Shown: positions 1 through 9,856, numbered from the stretch's first letter. The stretch is DNA of 37,633 nucleotides from Gonium pectorale (GCA_001584585.1 LSYV01000029.1:997443-1035075), one strand, 5' to 3'. Notes: generated by a model from the letters alone, not told the origin. Program-made: numbers and translations.

Positions 1-1011
1 ACCGCCGCCGCCATTGAGGCAGCTGCAGCCGTAGCCATGGCCTGGACGAACCTGTCGGCGCCCATCTCCTGCAGCTCCTTGGCAGCCACCGCCACCGAGC
101 TGGTGGGATTCTGTGTTGAAAGGACCCGTGTGTGTCGTAAGCAACAACACAACGAAAAGACACGCACAGGTGCATGCAACAATTTGCACGGCGCGTGCGT
201 GCGTGTGACTGCATGTTGTTACCCGTGGTGCGTGTCCTTATGCTGTGCAACGCATCTAGACCAGCCCTGAGGCCCCATTGCCACATCGTCCAGCACTATG
301 ACTTGAACCCCTCCGCACCTGGCCGCGGGCCAGCTCCATCACCTTCTTGACCGAGTGCAAGAGCAGGTGCCAAAAGCCCACGTCCTGTGAGGAGGCCAGG
401 AAAGCAGGAGAACACCACGCCGAACTGTAGGTGAGTCATCGGAATTCACAGGAGTGGGCAGTGGGCAGTGGGCGCGCCGGCAGCAAGACCTCTAGACCAG
501 GGACAGACAAGCCCTCCATTGCTCCGCTGCAGCACATCGCAAACGCAGCTGTTTTGAGCGCGCTCGTATCAAGCCCCACCTTGAAGAGGAGCGCGTATGC
601 CAGGAGCATGGCGTTGGGCAGCACAGGGTCACCTTCCAGCGTCAGCACTGCCGCAACGTCCTCTGCGCGGTGCAGGTTGCGGGGCGGCCCGGCACCAGGG
701 AGCTGCTCCTGCACGACACCTCTGACAGAGAGCTCGAGCAAGTGGCCATTCTGCGAGGCCAGCCGTCCAACGTCCTTCCGAACGCTCGAGAGGTCGCCGC
801 CAAACTTGGCAAGCTTGCCCGAAACGTCGCTGCGGAACGTGTTCAGCTCGCTGCGGAACGTGTTCAGCTCGCCCGAAAGTGACTCTACCTTGCTACCCAA
901 GGGCCCCAGCTTGCTATCGAGGAGCTCACTAAACCCTTGAGTCACAGGCCCAATAAAAATTCTCCTGAAGGCCGTGGACAACTGCTCAAGTGGCAACTTC
1001 ACAAAATTCAT
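1..1011 (-). CDS. Coiled-coil protein gene, partial (3' end off window), function unknown
   Basis: I do not recognise the family. The frame from an ATG at 1009-1011 down to a TGA at 436-438 begins MNFVKLPLEQLSTAFRRIF. It has a heptad-like region containing a direct 7-residue duplication (ELNTFRS twice), followed by a globular-looking stretch. A second ATG upstream at 1089 is possible. Further minus-strand exon-like pieces follow. One is 319-384, or up to 423 if an acceptor at CTACAG is used; it encodes DVGFWHLLLHSVKKVMELAR and ends at a GTGCGG donor. The other is 1-99, which contains AAKELQEMGADRFVQAMATA after a CAG acceptor. The phases between these pieces do not join cleanly. Either an exon is missing from my model or the gene is degraded; a frame slip near 300-315 would also explain it. 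It is divergent from the kinase-like frame at 1308. Confidence 0.45.
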
Positions 1012-1307
1012 ATTTGCTTCTTTTACAATGCAGGTACTCGCAAAGTGATTGGCCTCTGCACTCTGCACTGCGAGCGCGCGTTGTGACAAAGTTTCCCCCG
1101 CCCCACTTAGGTACGACCGCCATGAGCGCTGAGTTTAGCGAGCCAGACAGCCTGATCTATCATTTAATTACACATATCTATCGATTAGCTAACGTTGGAC
1201 AAGGCCCCGCAGCGAGAGGCTCGAGCCCGTCCACATTTGCAACACCTCGCGCTTGCACGCCCTCAGAACAAGCGGATTTAACTCTGCATATGACCAGAGT
1301 ATAAGCC

Positions 1308-1778
1308 TTGAGTGGGTCTCTCCTGGCGCGCGACCTTGCGCATTCTGCTTGCAAGCTGCCGGAAGCCCTCCCACGGCTGCCTGAGCAGACGCTTTGTCGT
1401 GAGCTGGCGTGTGCTGATATACCTGTGGTGTGCCTGCGCACTAATGAGTTCGCACGTCTGCTGTCCTCTAGCAGGCGTGGAGACAAAGAAGCACAATTAG
1501 CATCCAGTCCCCGCCCACGCTACTTCATAGCACTCAGTGTCGTTGCGGGTCAGCACATCTCGTTGCCACTGCCAAGTGACTTCTCCGCTGCAGCAGTGGC
1601 AGCTCTGGGCTCCATTCATCAGCGCGGTGTCCTGCACGGCGACATCAAGGCCGCAAACATCCCGAGCACGCCCATCTCTGTATTCCTCGATTTTGAGCGC
1701 TCAACCATCGGTGCCGACGAACAGGCCCTGCAAAACGAAATGTCGGCAATGAAGCAGTTGTTAGGGCTGGGGAAATAA
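1308..1778 (+). pseudogene. Protein kinase-like C-lobe fragment
   Basis: This open frame ends at a TAA at 1776-1778. It encodes the C-lobe core of a kinase-like fold. A helix with AALGSIHQRGVLHGDIKAAN matches the catalytic-loop pattern HxDxKxxN, with Gly in place of the usual Arg after His. About 15 residues later VFLDFERS occupies the DFG position, with Glu in place of Gly. HGD-type loops are known in some kinase-like families such as Bud32. There is no in-frame ATG before the conserved part, since the frame opens on non-ATG codons. The N-lobe (P-loop and lysine) is not visible upstream. It is therefore either a single exon of a gene whose other exons I cannot find, or a broken copy. The catalytic Asp and Asn are present, but the DFG glycine is not. 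Confidence 0.45.
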
Positions 1779-2241
1779 CACATGCGTGCCATGTCAGTGT
1801 CGTCGTATTCTACCGGTGTGTACGATGAGGAACTGATGCACACGCCGACGCTGACCCGCATAGCTGACAACGCCGGTGTTGGATGTGTTGCGCGCACGAC
1901 GGCCCTTGGCTTCCCGCATGGCGAACATGCCCTGCAGGTGACGGAGATGCGCAGGAGGCCGACCCAGCTCACGCCGCTGAGTGGCCTTCTGCTGCACTGC
2001 CTGAACGGTGACGCCCTTGCCGACGGCTCTATCCCTGTAAAACCCCTCTACATGCCGCTTCACAATTCCCAGCGACACATTAAATTAGCATTCTTACCCT
2101 GTCAAATTCACACAAATGCAATTTTAGGTACCACCACGTGTTTACCGTGTAGCTAGCTAAAGTATGAGCTTTACAGACGCACAACGTAAACGGACTAAAT
2201 CGCCTTTTACCGCTTCCCAACCAGCTCTAATGTGCTCTACA

Positions 2242-2269
2242 GGTGTCAGATGTGCCAACATCTGACACC
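2242..2269. repeat. 28-bp palindrome, copy 1
   Basis: GGTGTCAGATGT, then GCCA, then ACATCTGACACC: two perfect 12-bp arms with a 4-base loop. It is followed by CATCCCTGTAAAACCC, and TGTGCTCTACA lies before it. Confidence 0.9.
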
Positions 2270-2570
2270 CATCCCTGTAAAACCCGCCTACATACCCCCT
2301 TCGCAATTCCCACCGACGCCATAAAATACGTTCCGTATCCCTACACTTTCACACAAATACAGATTCTGGTACGGACACGCCTTTTCAGCGTTATTAGCAC
2401 ACGTACAAGCTTTACAGGCTGACAACGTAACGGGACCAAACCTGCTTACGTACCCGCCTTCACAATTCCTAACTGTGCGTTGAATTAGCTACCGTACCCC
2501 TTCAAATTCATCAACGAACAGGATTTCAGGTATGGACACGCCTTTTCAACGTTTCACAGGCGCACAACGA

Positions 2571-2599
2571 GCTGAGTGCAAAGCGCTAAAACCAGGGTT
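2571..2599 (+). repeat. 29-bp direct repeat, copy 1
   Basis: The block begins GCTGAGTGCAAAGCGCTAAA and continues to position 2599. It is repeated without change, in the same orientation, at 3201-3229, 630 bp away. It lies near the centre of the foldback element. Confidence 0.85.
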
Positions 2600-3156
2600 C
2601 GCCGCTTACGTCTGCAGCCTGCAAAAGCCCCTGCACGTTGATTGCTAATGACGCACGAGGTACAAGAAAGCTTTACGTTGTTTTGTGCCGAATTCACGCA
2701 GCAGCTGAATTCGTGTGGCATGGCGTGGATAGATATAAAGCGGTATGGAAGCAGTCCCGTTGGCCCGCACACGTTGTCAGCCTGGTACGCGTTACAAGTG
2801 CAGCCCCTGCACGTTGCTAATGATGCACGAAATACGATTGCTAATGTGAAGTCGTGTACGTGTATGGAATTGAAGCGGTACGGTAGCTAATTCAAGGCAC
2901 ACGTAGGCAATGCGAAGGCGTATGTAAACAGGTTTTTGCAGGGTGTGTGTGTCAGACTGCTACGCTAAAAGCAAAAACCTGGGGTCGGCACGCTGTTACG
3001 TCTGCAGCCTGTAAAGCGTTACCGTTGCTAGCCCCTGCGGTAAACACGTCTCGGTACCCTTGATCGTGTACTTGTGTGAATTTGAAGGGGTAAGGATGCT
3101 AATTTATGGTATAGCTGGGCATTGTGAAGGGTGATGTAGAGGGGTTTTACAGGGAT

Positions 3157-3184
3157 GGTGTCAGATGTGCCAACATCTGACACC
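3157..3184. repeat. 28-bp palindrome, copy 2 (inverted context)
   Basis: This is identical to the palindrome at 2242-2269. Its flanks are the reverse complement of those of copy 1: GGGTTTTACAGGGAT before it and TGTAGAGCACA after it. The two copies are therefore inverted relative to each other within the foldback element. Confidence 0.9.
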
Positions 3185-3200
3185 TGTAGAGCACATTCGG

Positions 3201-3229
3201 GCTGAGTGCAAAGCGCTAAAACCAGGGTT
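3201..3229 (+). repeat. 29-bp direct repeat, copy 2
   Basis: This is an exact same-orientation copy of 2571-2599. It is followed, as in copy 1, by a divergent block related to TACGT-TGCAG-CCTGTAAAG. Confidence 0.85.
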
Positions 3230-3408
3230 GGTACGTTTACGAGTGCAGTCTGTAAAGCTTGTACGTTGCCAATAATGCATGTGACCGTGCATGTGTGTGT
3301 GTGCCAATGTGAAGTTGTGTTTGTGTGAAAGTGTAGGGGTAAGAGTGCTAATTTAAGGTATCCGTAGGAAATGTGAAGGGGGGATGTAAGCGATGTTTAC
3401 AGGGATAG

Positions 3409-3910
3409 AAGGGGATGTGACAGGGTGTGCCGGTTAGCAATATATACCGACTAGGCATTCGTGCTGTGGTCGAGCCTGAGCCGTCTAGACTCTATTGAGC
3501 AATTAGAGTTGCGTTGGCATAGCTGAAAAGGCCTTTGGTGCGCTTACGTTGTCAGCCTGTAAAGCTGAGCCGTCGCCCGCCATTTACTGTACTCGACGCC
3601 CCTACTGGCAACGTCGCACCTTCAGGTGTGTATTCAGTCAACCTGCAGGCTATCCAGGATACCAGACACGCCGTTTTATTGCTTCGACGTCAACTTCAGC
3701 GTCGGGTGCGGCATTGGGCAGATACGGCAAACCCGACCAAACACGACCTTCTTGCTCCGTGATTCGCGTTCAGAATGATTGCCATTACGGGACCCCACCC
3801 TAGACCCAAATCCTCGGCTTTGGCGGACGTGTGACCTGGACCCCGTAACTATCTGCTCGTGTCGTAGCTTTGCATGCTGTGCCTGAGTGCCACCGGTGTC
3901 GCCGTACCGC
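3409..3910. other. Stretch without recognised gene, between foldback element and peptidase gene
   Basis: At 3534-3563 there is a block (TTACGTTGTCAGCCTGTAAAG) related to the neighbouring foldback units. Beyond it I see no supported exon. The stretch probably includes the 3' untranslated region of the minus-strand M11 gene. Confidence 0.4.
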
Positions 3911-3979
3911 TTACGTACGGCAGTCCGGGTCGTCCTCATCCACCAGCCCGTCGCAGTCATTGTCCAAACCGTCATAGCA
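3911..3979 (-). other. MopE-like Asp/Cys metal-binding motif
   Basis: The C-terminal residues DDSCYDGLDNDCDGLVDEDD, followed by PDC, match the repeated 'C-x-D-G-x-D-N-D-C-D-G-x-x-D-E' metal-binding motif known from MopE-type proteins. Here it caps the C-terminal domain of the M11-like gene. It is intact even though the catalytic site is not. Confidence 0.7.
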
Positions 3980-4561
3980 ACTGTCATCCTCGACACTCTC
4001 GCTGCGAACCGCCGCCCGACACAGCTGCACGGCCGCCTCCTTCGCGCCAGCCGACGTGACACGCACGTGCAGGCGGCCGCCCGTGCCGCCCTGGCCAAAA
4101 GGCACGAACGGGCTCTCCCAGCTCTCGCCCTCCTGCAGCACGGCCAATAAGCTCGTTTCCGTGGCCGGCTCCTTCGGCAAGCTCTTCAACGCGTGCACAA
4201 GGACCTTCCTCCGGAACCTCGGGGCCAGTCCCCCGTCGAACGCGCCCGAGTTGGCGCCGCGGGCGCGGAAGGTGAGGAAGTACTGCGGCTGGGTTGCGTT
4301 GCTGGGAAGAAATGCGGGCGCGCCCTGCGGAGTGATGGATGGCCCCAGGCTAACCACGATCTGCGGGGAGGGAGTTGTGGTCCAAAGCGCGAAGTAGCGT
4401 AGTCGGTGCCGGCAGAACCATCGAGTGCCCATGCCAAGGAAGACGACGCGTGGCGTGGTAACAACTCACTTCAGGCTGGTTATTCATTTTTCCACTCTCT
4501 TTCGGTGCGGGCCCACACGGAGAATGGGGGCCGGAAGAAGGGGTGCTTTCACGAAAAACCC

Positions 4562-4700
4562 AGCCCCTGAAAGGGGCTCCCTCCGTCTATGGAGCGGAAG
4601 GAAAATGCCCATCCGGAGGTCGTCCCAGGACGAGGAACCTCGTCAAGTTCCAAGCTTTTTCGTCTGGCCACACGAATTGCCTGGCGGAAAATAGCCAGGC
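4562..4700. repeat. Cluster of four short hairpins
   Basis: AGCCCCT-GAA-AGGGGCT lies at 4562-4578. CTCC-6-GGAG lies at 4581-4594. GACGAGG-AA-CCTCGTC lies at 4629-4644. GCCTGGC-8-GCCAGGC lies at 4679-4700. Stems are perfect in each. The cluster sits inside the degraded M11 gene, in sequence that is less GC-rich than its surroundings. Short palindromic repeats of this kind are abundant in volvocine organelle genomes, so transferred organelle DNA or an inserted repeat are both possible. Confidence 0.6.
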
Positions 4701-7700
4701 TGCGTTCTTGCGGCCAGAGCTGAATGCATTATAGGTTCATGCCCCCGTCCTGGATGCGCACCCATGCCTGCGGCCCGGCAGGTGCGCTCCGCTCCGCACC
4801 GTGTTGTTGTCCGCGACGCTGGCTGCCGGAAGCCTCATCGCCAGGGGCCGGCCCACCCACAACCCGGCCGCCGTCAGGCTCCCGTTCAGGCCGGTGCGCG
4901 GGTCCCCGCCCACAGGCCTTGACCACCCCAAGCGGTACCTGCGATTCCGCGCAGAGCCAGGGAGGGTTGCACATCACTGCCAGGCGGCCCCAGTCCACGC
5001 AGCTCCCCGCCCGCGCATGGCGGCCAGGTGCGCTGTCCACATCGACGACCAATCCACAAGTCCGGGCGACCCAAAGGAAACCCAAGCTTGTCAGCCCTCC
5101 TTGGCGGAGGAATATGGTAACGGTTCGCAGTTCGGGCCATCGCTTTGGAGGGCCGCAGCAGCAAGCCTCCCCACTCACGCGTTCGGGCCGTTCAGGCACA
5201 CCAGGCCGGAGGGGGCGGCAAAGCCCATCGGATCCGACTTATCGTGATTCGCCTTTCCCCTGAGGGGTGGGGGGGAGGGGGACGCAGCGCGCGGGCCAGG
5301 TCGCCGGGTCAGCCAAACATGTCAAAGCCAGGATCAGTAAAACAACGCGGCCACCGCGCTGTGTGCGGGTGTACAGTTGTGCGAGTTGGGCTCACTGCCC
5401 CGTTGACGGACACGGTGCTTTGGGCTTGTGCAGAGTGGCGGGGCTGGGAAGGACGGGCAGGGCGGTTGTCGCGAGGGACCTACGAAGGGTCTCCACACAG
5501 TGCAGACCTGCAGGCGGGGGCCCAGCGGGCCGCCACACGCCGGCACTGTTTGGCCCACCAGGCCCGCAACGGACTCAAGGCAAGAAAAGGCAGCAGCGCC
5601 ACGAGGAGCTCCCCGGGGCAAAGGCTGGCCGCTGGTAGTGTGGCCACTGCGGTACGCCTAAGAGGACATCCGTTCCGCTCAGGGCTGCCCCGGTAAGACG
5701 TGCCAGCTGCCAAGATCGCCCCGGCAACCCGAAGCGCACATACGCGTTTCGACAGCAGGTCAAGGACTTACTTATCCGCATGACCCAGTCCCATGGTGAA
5801 CATCAAGTGGTACGTGAGAATGGCGGCGTCCGCCGCCGTCACCGCTGCGCCTGCAGTCATGTACCTACGCACGGGGGGTGGCGGTGAAGCGGGCGGGTGG
5901 AGAGGCTATGCGGCAGCAGCGGCGGCAGCCGCAGCTCGCAGGCCGATGCAGGAGGGCGGCGAAGGCGGGGGCGGCGTATGGGGTCCCGCATCGTAAGATA
6001 GGCGTGTGTGTGGCGGCTCCGCAGTATGAGCGTTGGAATGTGCCGTGGTGAACGCCGCGGACACGGAAATGCTCACATTCGACACGCATACTGCACGCAG
6101 GGCCCCGACCCCGACATGCCGTTGCTGCCGCCCAGGCTGGCCTGCGGCATGACAAAGATGTACCGACGGTCCCGGCCGGGCTGCAAGACCTTCGCCAGTT
6201 GGGCGTCCGAGCTCGCCATCTGCGGATTCAATTCGGACTCGATCAGTAGTCGACGTCGCCAACACGGTGCACGGGTGCGGTGCGCACTACGGCATGGCAC
6301 TGCGGTGAAGGGCGCGGTTGCGGGTGCGGGACGGGTGCCGTCGCTGGAGAGAGTGGCGATCGCCGGCACGGCCCGGCGCCGCCCATCCCAGGCTCCCCAC
6401 TCAGTTTGCCCATCGCCGGGGCGGCCGCTGTATACTACTGCAACGTGCTGCGACGTGCTGCAACGTGCTGGCGACCGGTACGTGTATCTCTCTCTCGCGC
6501 GCGCACAGTCGCCCGGCGGCCACCTCACAGCCGCCGTACGCCGTACGTCGTACCGCGTCGAGGAGTGCCTCCGCCGCCTCTGCGACGCCCGCGAGGAACC
6601 GGTCACGGTCGCCGGTGGCACTCCAACGCACGCCGCTCTTGGTGGTGCCGTTGCAGGGCAGCTCCAGGGGCCCCACCACCGGGACGCTGTCAGGCAGGAA
6701 CACAGTTTTGTTGTACGAGCATGTGGAGAAAAAGTTCTGCGGAGCGGTTGGTGGTAGTTGGGGTTAGTGAGGCGGTTGTTGTTGGCTATCGTCGGCATGT
6801 CAGCTGGGCGGACTGACGGCCGAGCAAGTCCGGCGGGGTCCTACGTTTGGCACCTCGCTCATTTCAGATCGCCGTAACAAAGCGGGCAGCACTGTCGAAT
6901 GTGCAGGCAGGAGAAAACGCAAACGCGGGCTATACTGACGAGGCCTTCGCACTACGGGCTGTCGGTCACGAGTCATTGGGCTCCTCTTCGTGTGTGTCTT
7001 GGCTGCCGGTCTGGTGCGCAGTAGTTAGGGCAGGGTTTCGGTGGTTCGGGAGGGCTATCTGTCCCTTCCGAAGTCTGTGCTCTTTCTCGCCTCTCCGCCT
7101 GTAACTTTTCCACAGAAAAAGAATTGGAGTGCTGAGCACCCAACCCAGATGTCGTCTGAACCCTTCAGGCTACCCTCGCGCCTGGAGGTTGTTGGGGACA
7201 CTCCCCCGTACGTCGTTGAAGAGGATCTTCCGTACTTCCTGCGTGCGTGGCATCCCGGCAGCAGCGACAGACAGACAGGGGGACTTTGACCTTGCATGAG
7301 ACCATGGCGCGTCATCTTGCATCAGATGCGAGGAAGCAACCGAGGAGTGATTGCTTCAGTGCGTACACAGGCGCACACATACCCTCGCCTTTGCCTTTCC
7401 TAGCTAGCTCTTCGACCTGTTTTCTGCATTCGGTCACGCATACGTAACACAGGCACACAATACACGACGTGACACCCACCAGCAACCAGCCCGGAAGCCC
7501 CCACCCGTCCCACAAGCGATTCCCACGCAGCCTAACGCACCGACACGGCTGGTGTCACACTCCACCCTGGCTTGGCGCCGCAGGTGGACATGTTTAGGAT
7601 TGCAACTACCGCACGAATCTCAACCGGTTGCCAGATGTAGATTTCAGCGAGATTCTGTGGGAGGTGGGAGCGGTGGAGACAGAAGGCGGGCCGATAAGAG

Positions 7701-8479
7701 CGATCGCCTGGGAGGTGTGGAACGTGGAAGGGGGCAAGGTTGGCAGGCCCGCCAGCTGCCAGCCCCTGTCGGCCCTCAGGACTGGTGGACCATCGTCGAC
7801 CTCGTGGTTGGAACCCGCATCGTGTTTGGTGGCCGGTGCCGACATGACCAGGATGTGGTCATCACTATTACATCGTTGAAACGCCGAGATCTCGACATGG
7901 TTGAAATGCAGTATCATGCACGCCCTACCCTGGCCCGCGAGGGAAGCACACCGCCGCGGGCATGTTGTTGTCGTTGCGTGTACGCAAGCGTTCGTGCTAT
8001 TGCCGCCTGGCCGTATAAGAATAGTACACACGCCATTACAACAGCTGCGTGAAAGAGTTGAAGCCATACTATCTGTCCGGGCTTGTTTGACCTGTTACCC
8101 ATTCGCAATCGTTACTGCAGCTCTGTAACCCTCTGTAACTTCGTTTTTCTGACGTATGCACCAACCGAATACACCGTCCGGTCGCGTACCGCCGCCCACC
8201 GCCCACCGCCGTACTTTGATGCGCCATACAGGCTATGCATATGAGTGTCTGCCACGGTCCCACGGTCCTCAAAACTTAATCACTGCTCTCGTGTGCAGAA
8301 CAGCCAACACGAATCCTGGCAGACTTCCCCACTTGATTTGCGAAGACCAAGGCAGGGTGTTTCCGTGCCTGGAGGTGCCTGGCGGCGGGACTGCTGCGCC
8401 TAGCTGCTAGGGGTGATGGAAGCCGGGAGTTATGGTGAGGGGGTTGTTATGAAAACCGAACATAGGTTTTTGCTTGTAG

Positions 8480-8693
8480 AAGGGCTATGTACGATAGCGG
8501 TGTGGGGGCTGGCCCCGACGGTGCCTTTGGCATCTGCGCCGAGTGCGCGTACCACTACGGCTGGGTGGCCAAGCTGTGCGTGACCGGGCGGCTGGAGGCG
8601 GCGGCGAATCGGGACTTGGGGCCGCGTCATTACCGAGTGGGTGCTTGGCTCTTTCGACGGTTCAACTCACTGGCGTGCTCACTGCTTCGCTAA
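8480..8693 (+). CDS. Possible exon of an unknown plus-strand gene
   Basis: A TTGCTTGTAG acceptor-like site ends at 8479. An open frame follows, including an ATG at 8487-8489, with an amino-acid-like composition: FGICAECAYHYGWVAKLCVT and then GRLEAAANRDLG, ending at a stop by 8693. I do not recognise the protein. No neighbouring exons could be linked, so this may be a gene relic or chance. Confidence 0.2.
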
Positions 8694-8825
8694 ACCCTCT
8701 TCTGAATAGTCGCGCACGCACATAACTGTCATGTACGTAGGCCAGACTAGGCGCACCCCAGCACGACATTGCATAGGGTCACCCCAGAGAGAATTCTGGG
8801 CCGCATCGGGGGCTACTGTGGTGGT

Positions 8826-8942
8826 CGCCGCCGAACTGACATGCAGGGACATCGTCCCTTCGACTTCCTCTGGAGCTGAGTCCTACAACGACATCATCAC
8901 CTTCGCGCTTACGCTCGTCGTATGCGTTGTTCCTTTTCAACA
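8826..8942 (+). repeat. Dispersed repeat, copy 1
   Basis: This block of about 117 bp recurs as reverse complement at 25912-26030. The core 96 bp (8847-8942) differs from the other copy at about 11 positions. A short stretch beginning CGCCGCCG extends the similarity on one side. It probably marks a short interspersed or truncated transposable element. Confidence 0.75.
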
Positions 8943-9856
8943 ATGTACGGTAGCCATCGGAACTGTTGAAGGTGTCGATGTGATGGTGGTGCAACCCGAT
9001 CCCTCGGCTACTCCAGCCCCTTCACCCAGGAATGGCGGGTTTCTTGCTTACCATCCTTTTTTTTCCTTGACCTGATGACGCCTCAGTTGCCTTTGTTACG
9101 TCTGTATCTCTGTTAAGCCTGTGTACTTCTAATCACCCATCAATGCACGCAAATTGCCGTAACGCCTCAGTGCATAGGACAAGACGGGGCTCAACGGCAT
9201 GGGGCAGCCGGGTGCAGCCCTTGATTCGAGTAAAGTGCCATCCTCTTCAGCACGCTTTTCCCCCGCTTGATCAGCAAGTGAGTAACACCCACAGCGAAGG
9301 TGCGCCAAACAGTCCAAGTCCATTACGGCCCTTTTCTGACGAGCATCGTTCGCAGAATCTTCGGCGAGCTAGGAAGGGCGGCGGCCTCCCCACGCCAGGC
9401 GGCACTGGCGCGCAGTACACACCGCCCGCGGCCCATGCAAAGCACCTACCCAGTGCACACCTATACGGTACCCCTGGCCCACATGAAACCCGCGCCCAGT
9501 AATTTCCCACACGGAGACCGGATCCGCCCCAGCAGCTTCAAGTTTCCCAACCATTCCCCAACCATCTTCAGTGCTTCACGCCGAAATGCAACGGACCACT
9601 GGACCACCAAGGCCCCAAACGAACGCCCGCCCGGAGGCCCAGCGCGCTGCCCCGGGCGGCTGGCCACGGTGTCCCGCCGAGCACGGCACCATAGACCAAG
9701 ATGGTCTCTGGCATGCGTAGCGTCAAGAGGAGGGACAGCCGAGGAACAGATCCACCATACCAAACGAATCATATATGGTACCTCCCAACACCTATCTCAG
9801 CGCCGCCATCATGGCCTCAGAACCCTGGCTGCTGATGTGCCACGCTGCGCTCAAGG

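Larger units (their letters stand above)
2029..3408. mobile_element. Foldback / inverted-repeat element, probably non-autonomous
   Basis: The ends are inverted copies: CTATCCCTGTAAA at 2029-2041 and its reverse complement at 3396-3408. The left half holds degenerate units in one orientation, near 2029-2120, 2271-2375 and 2440-2545. Each reads roughly 'CCTGTAAA, then TTCACAATTCC, then TTAAATTAGC, then CAAATTCACACAAATAC'. The right half holds the same units reversed, near 2870-2930, 3060-3156 and 3290-3408. The whole element could fold back on itself around about 2620. There is no coding potential. I saw no clear target-site duplication next to the ends (GACGGCT on the left, AAGGGGA on the right). 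Related sequence (TTACGTTGTCAGCCTGTAAAG) continues to about 3563 and also lies near 2165-2210, so the true limits may be wider. Confidence 0.6.
3911..6736 (-). pseudogene. Gametolysin-like (MEROPS M11) metallopeptidase, degenerate
   Basis: Gametolysins and related volvocine matrix metalloproteases are secreted zinc proteases that degrade cell-wall or matrix glycoprotein. Four exon blocks fit the family. Block 6554-6736 has NFFSTCSYNKTVFLPDSVPV and then VVGPLELPC. Block 6097-6219 has LAKVLQPGRDRRYIFVMPQ. Block 5772-5850 (acceptor uncertain) has ILTYHLMFTMGLGHAD at the zinc site. Block 3911-4360 has QPQYFLTFRARG, RKVLVHALKS and ESWESPF, ending in a MopE-like CYDGLDNDCDGLVDEDDPDC. Canonical HExxHxxGxxH is altered: the Glu codon is missing and the second His is Phe, while the third His remains. 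Phases around 6097-5850 do not join, and 4361-5771 holds only weak resemblance (SWQLARLTG near 5715) plus a hairpin cluster. I infer a pseudogene or an inactive pseudoenzyme. The TAA at 3911 could instead be part of a GTAAGC donor. No signal-peptide exon was found upstream. Confidence 0.65.
6737..9856. other. 3.1-kb stretch with no confident gene
   Basis: This lies between the 5'-most recognised M11 exon and the stop codon of the CNNM-like gene. It may hold missing upstream M11 exons and the 3' untranslated region of the CNNM-like gene. Plus-strand TGTAA sequences occur near 7102, 8126 and 8136, but I could not tie them to a gene. The only items I can support are a possible plus-strand exon at 8480-8693 and the dispersed repeat at 8826-8942. 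Confidence 0.4.

Noticed and set aside
4729..5199. 156-codon minus-strand open frame inside the M11 gene
   Set aside because: No family resemblance and no splice sites joining it to the M11 blocks. It could be decayed M11 or inserted sequence, so I did not call it.
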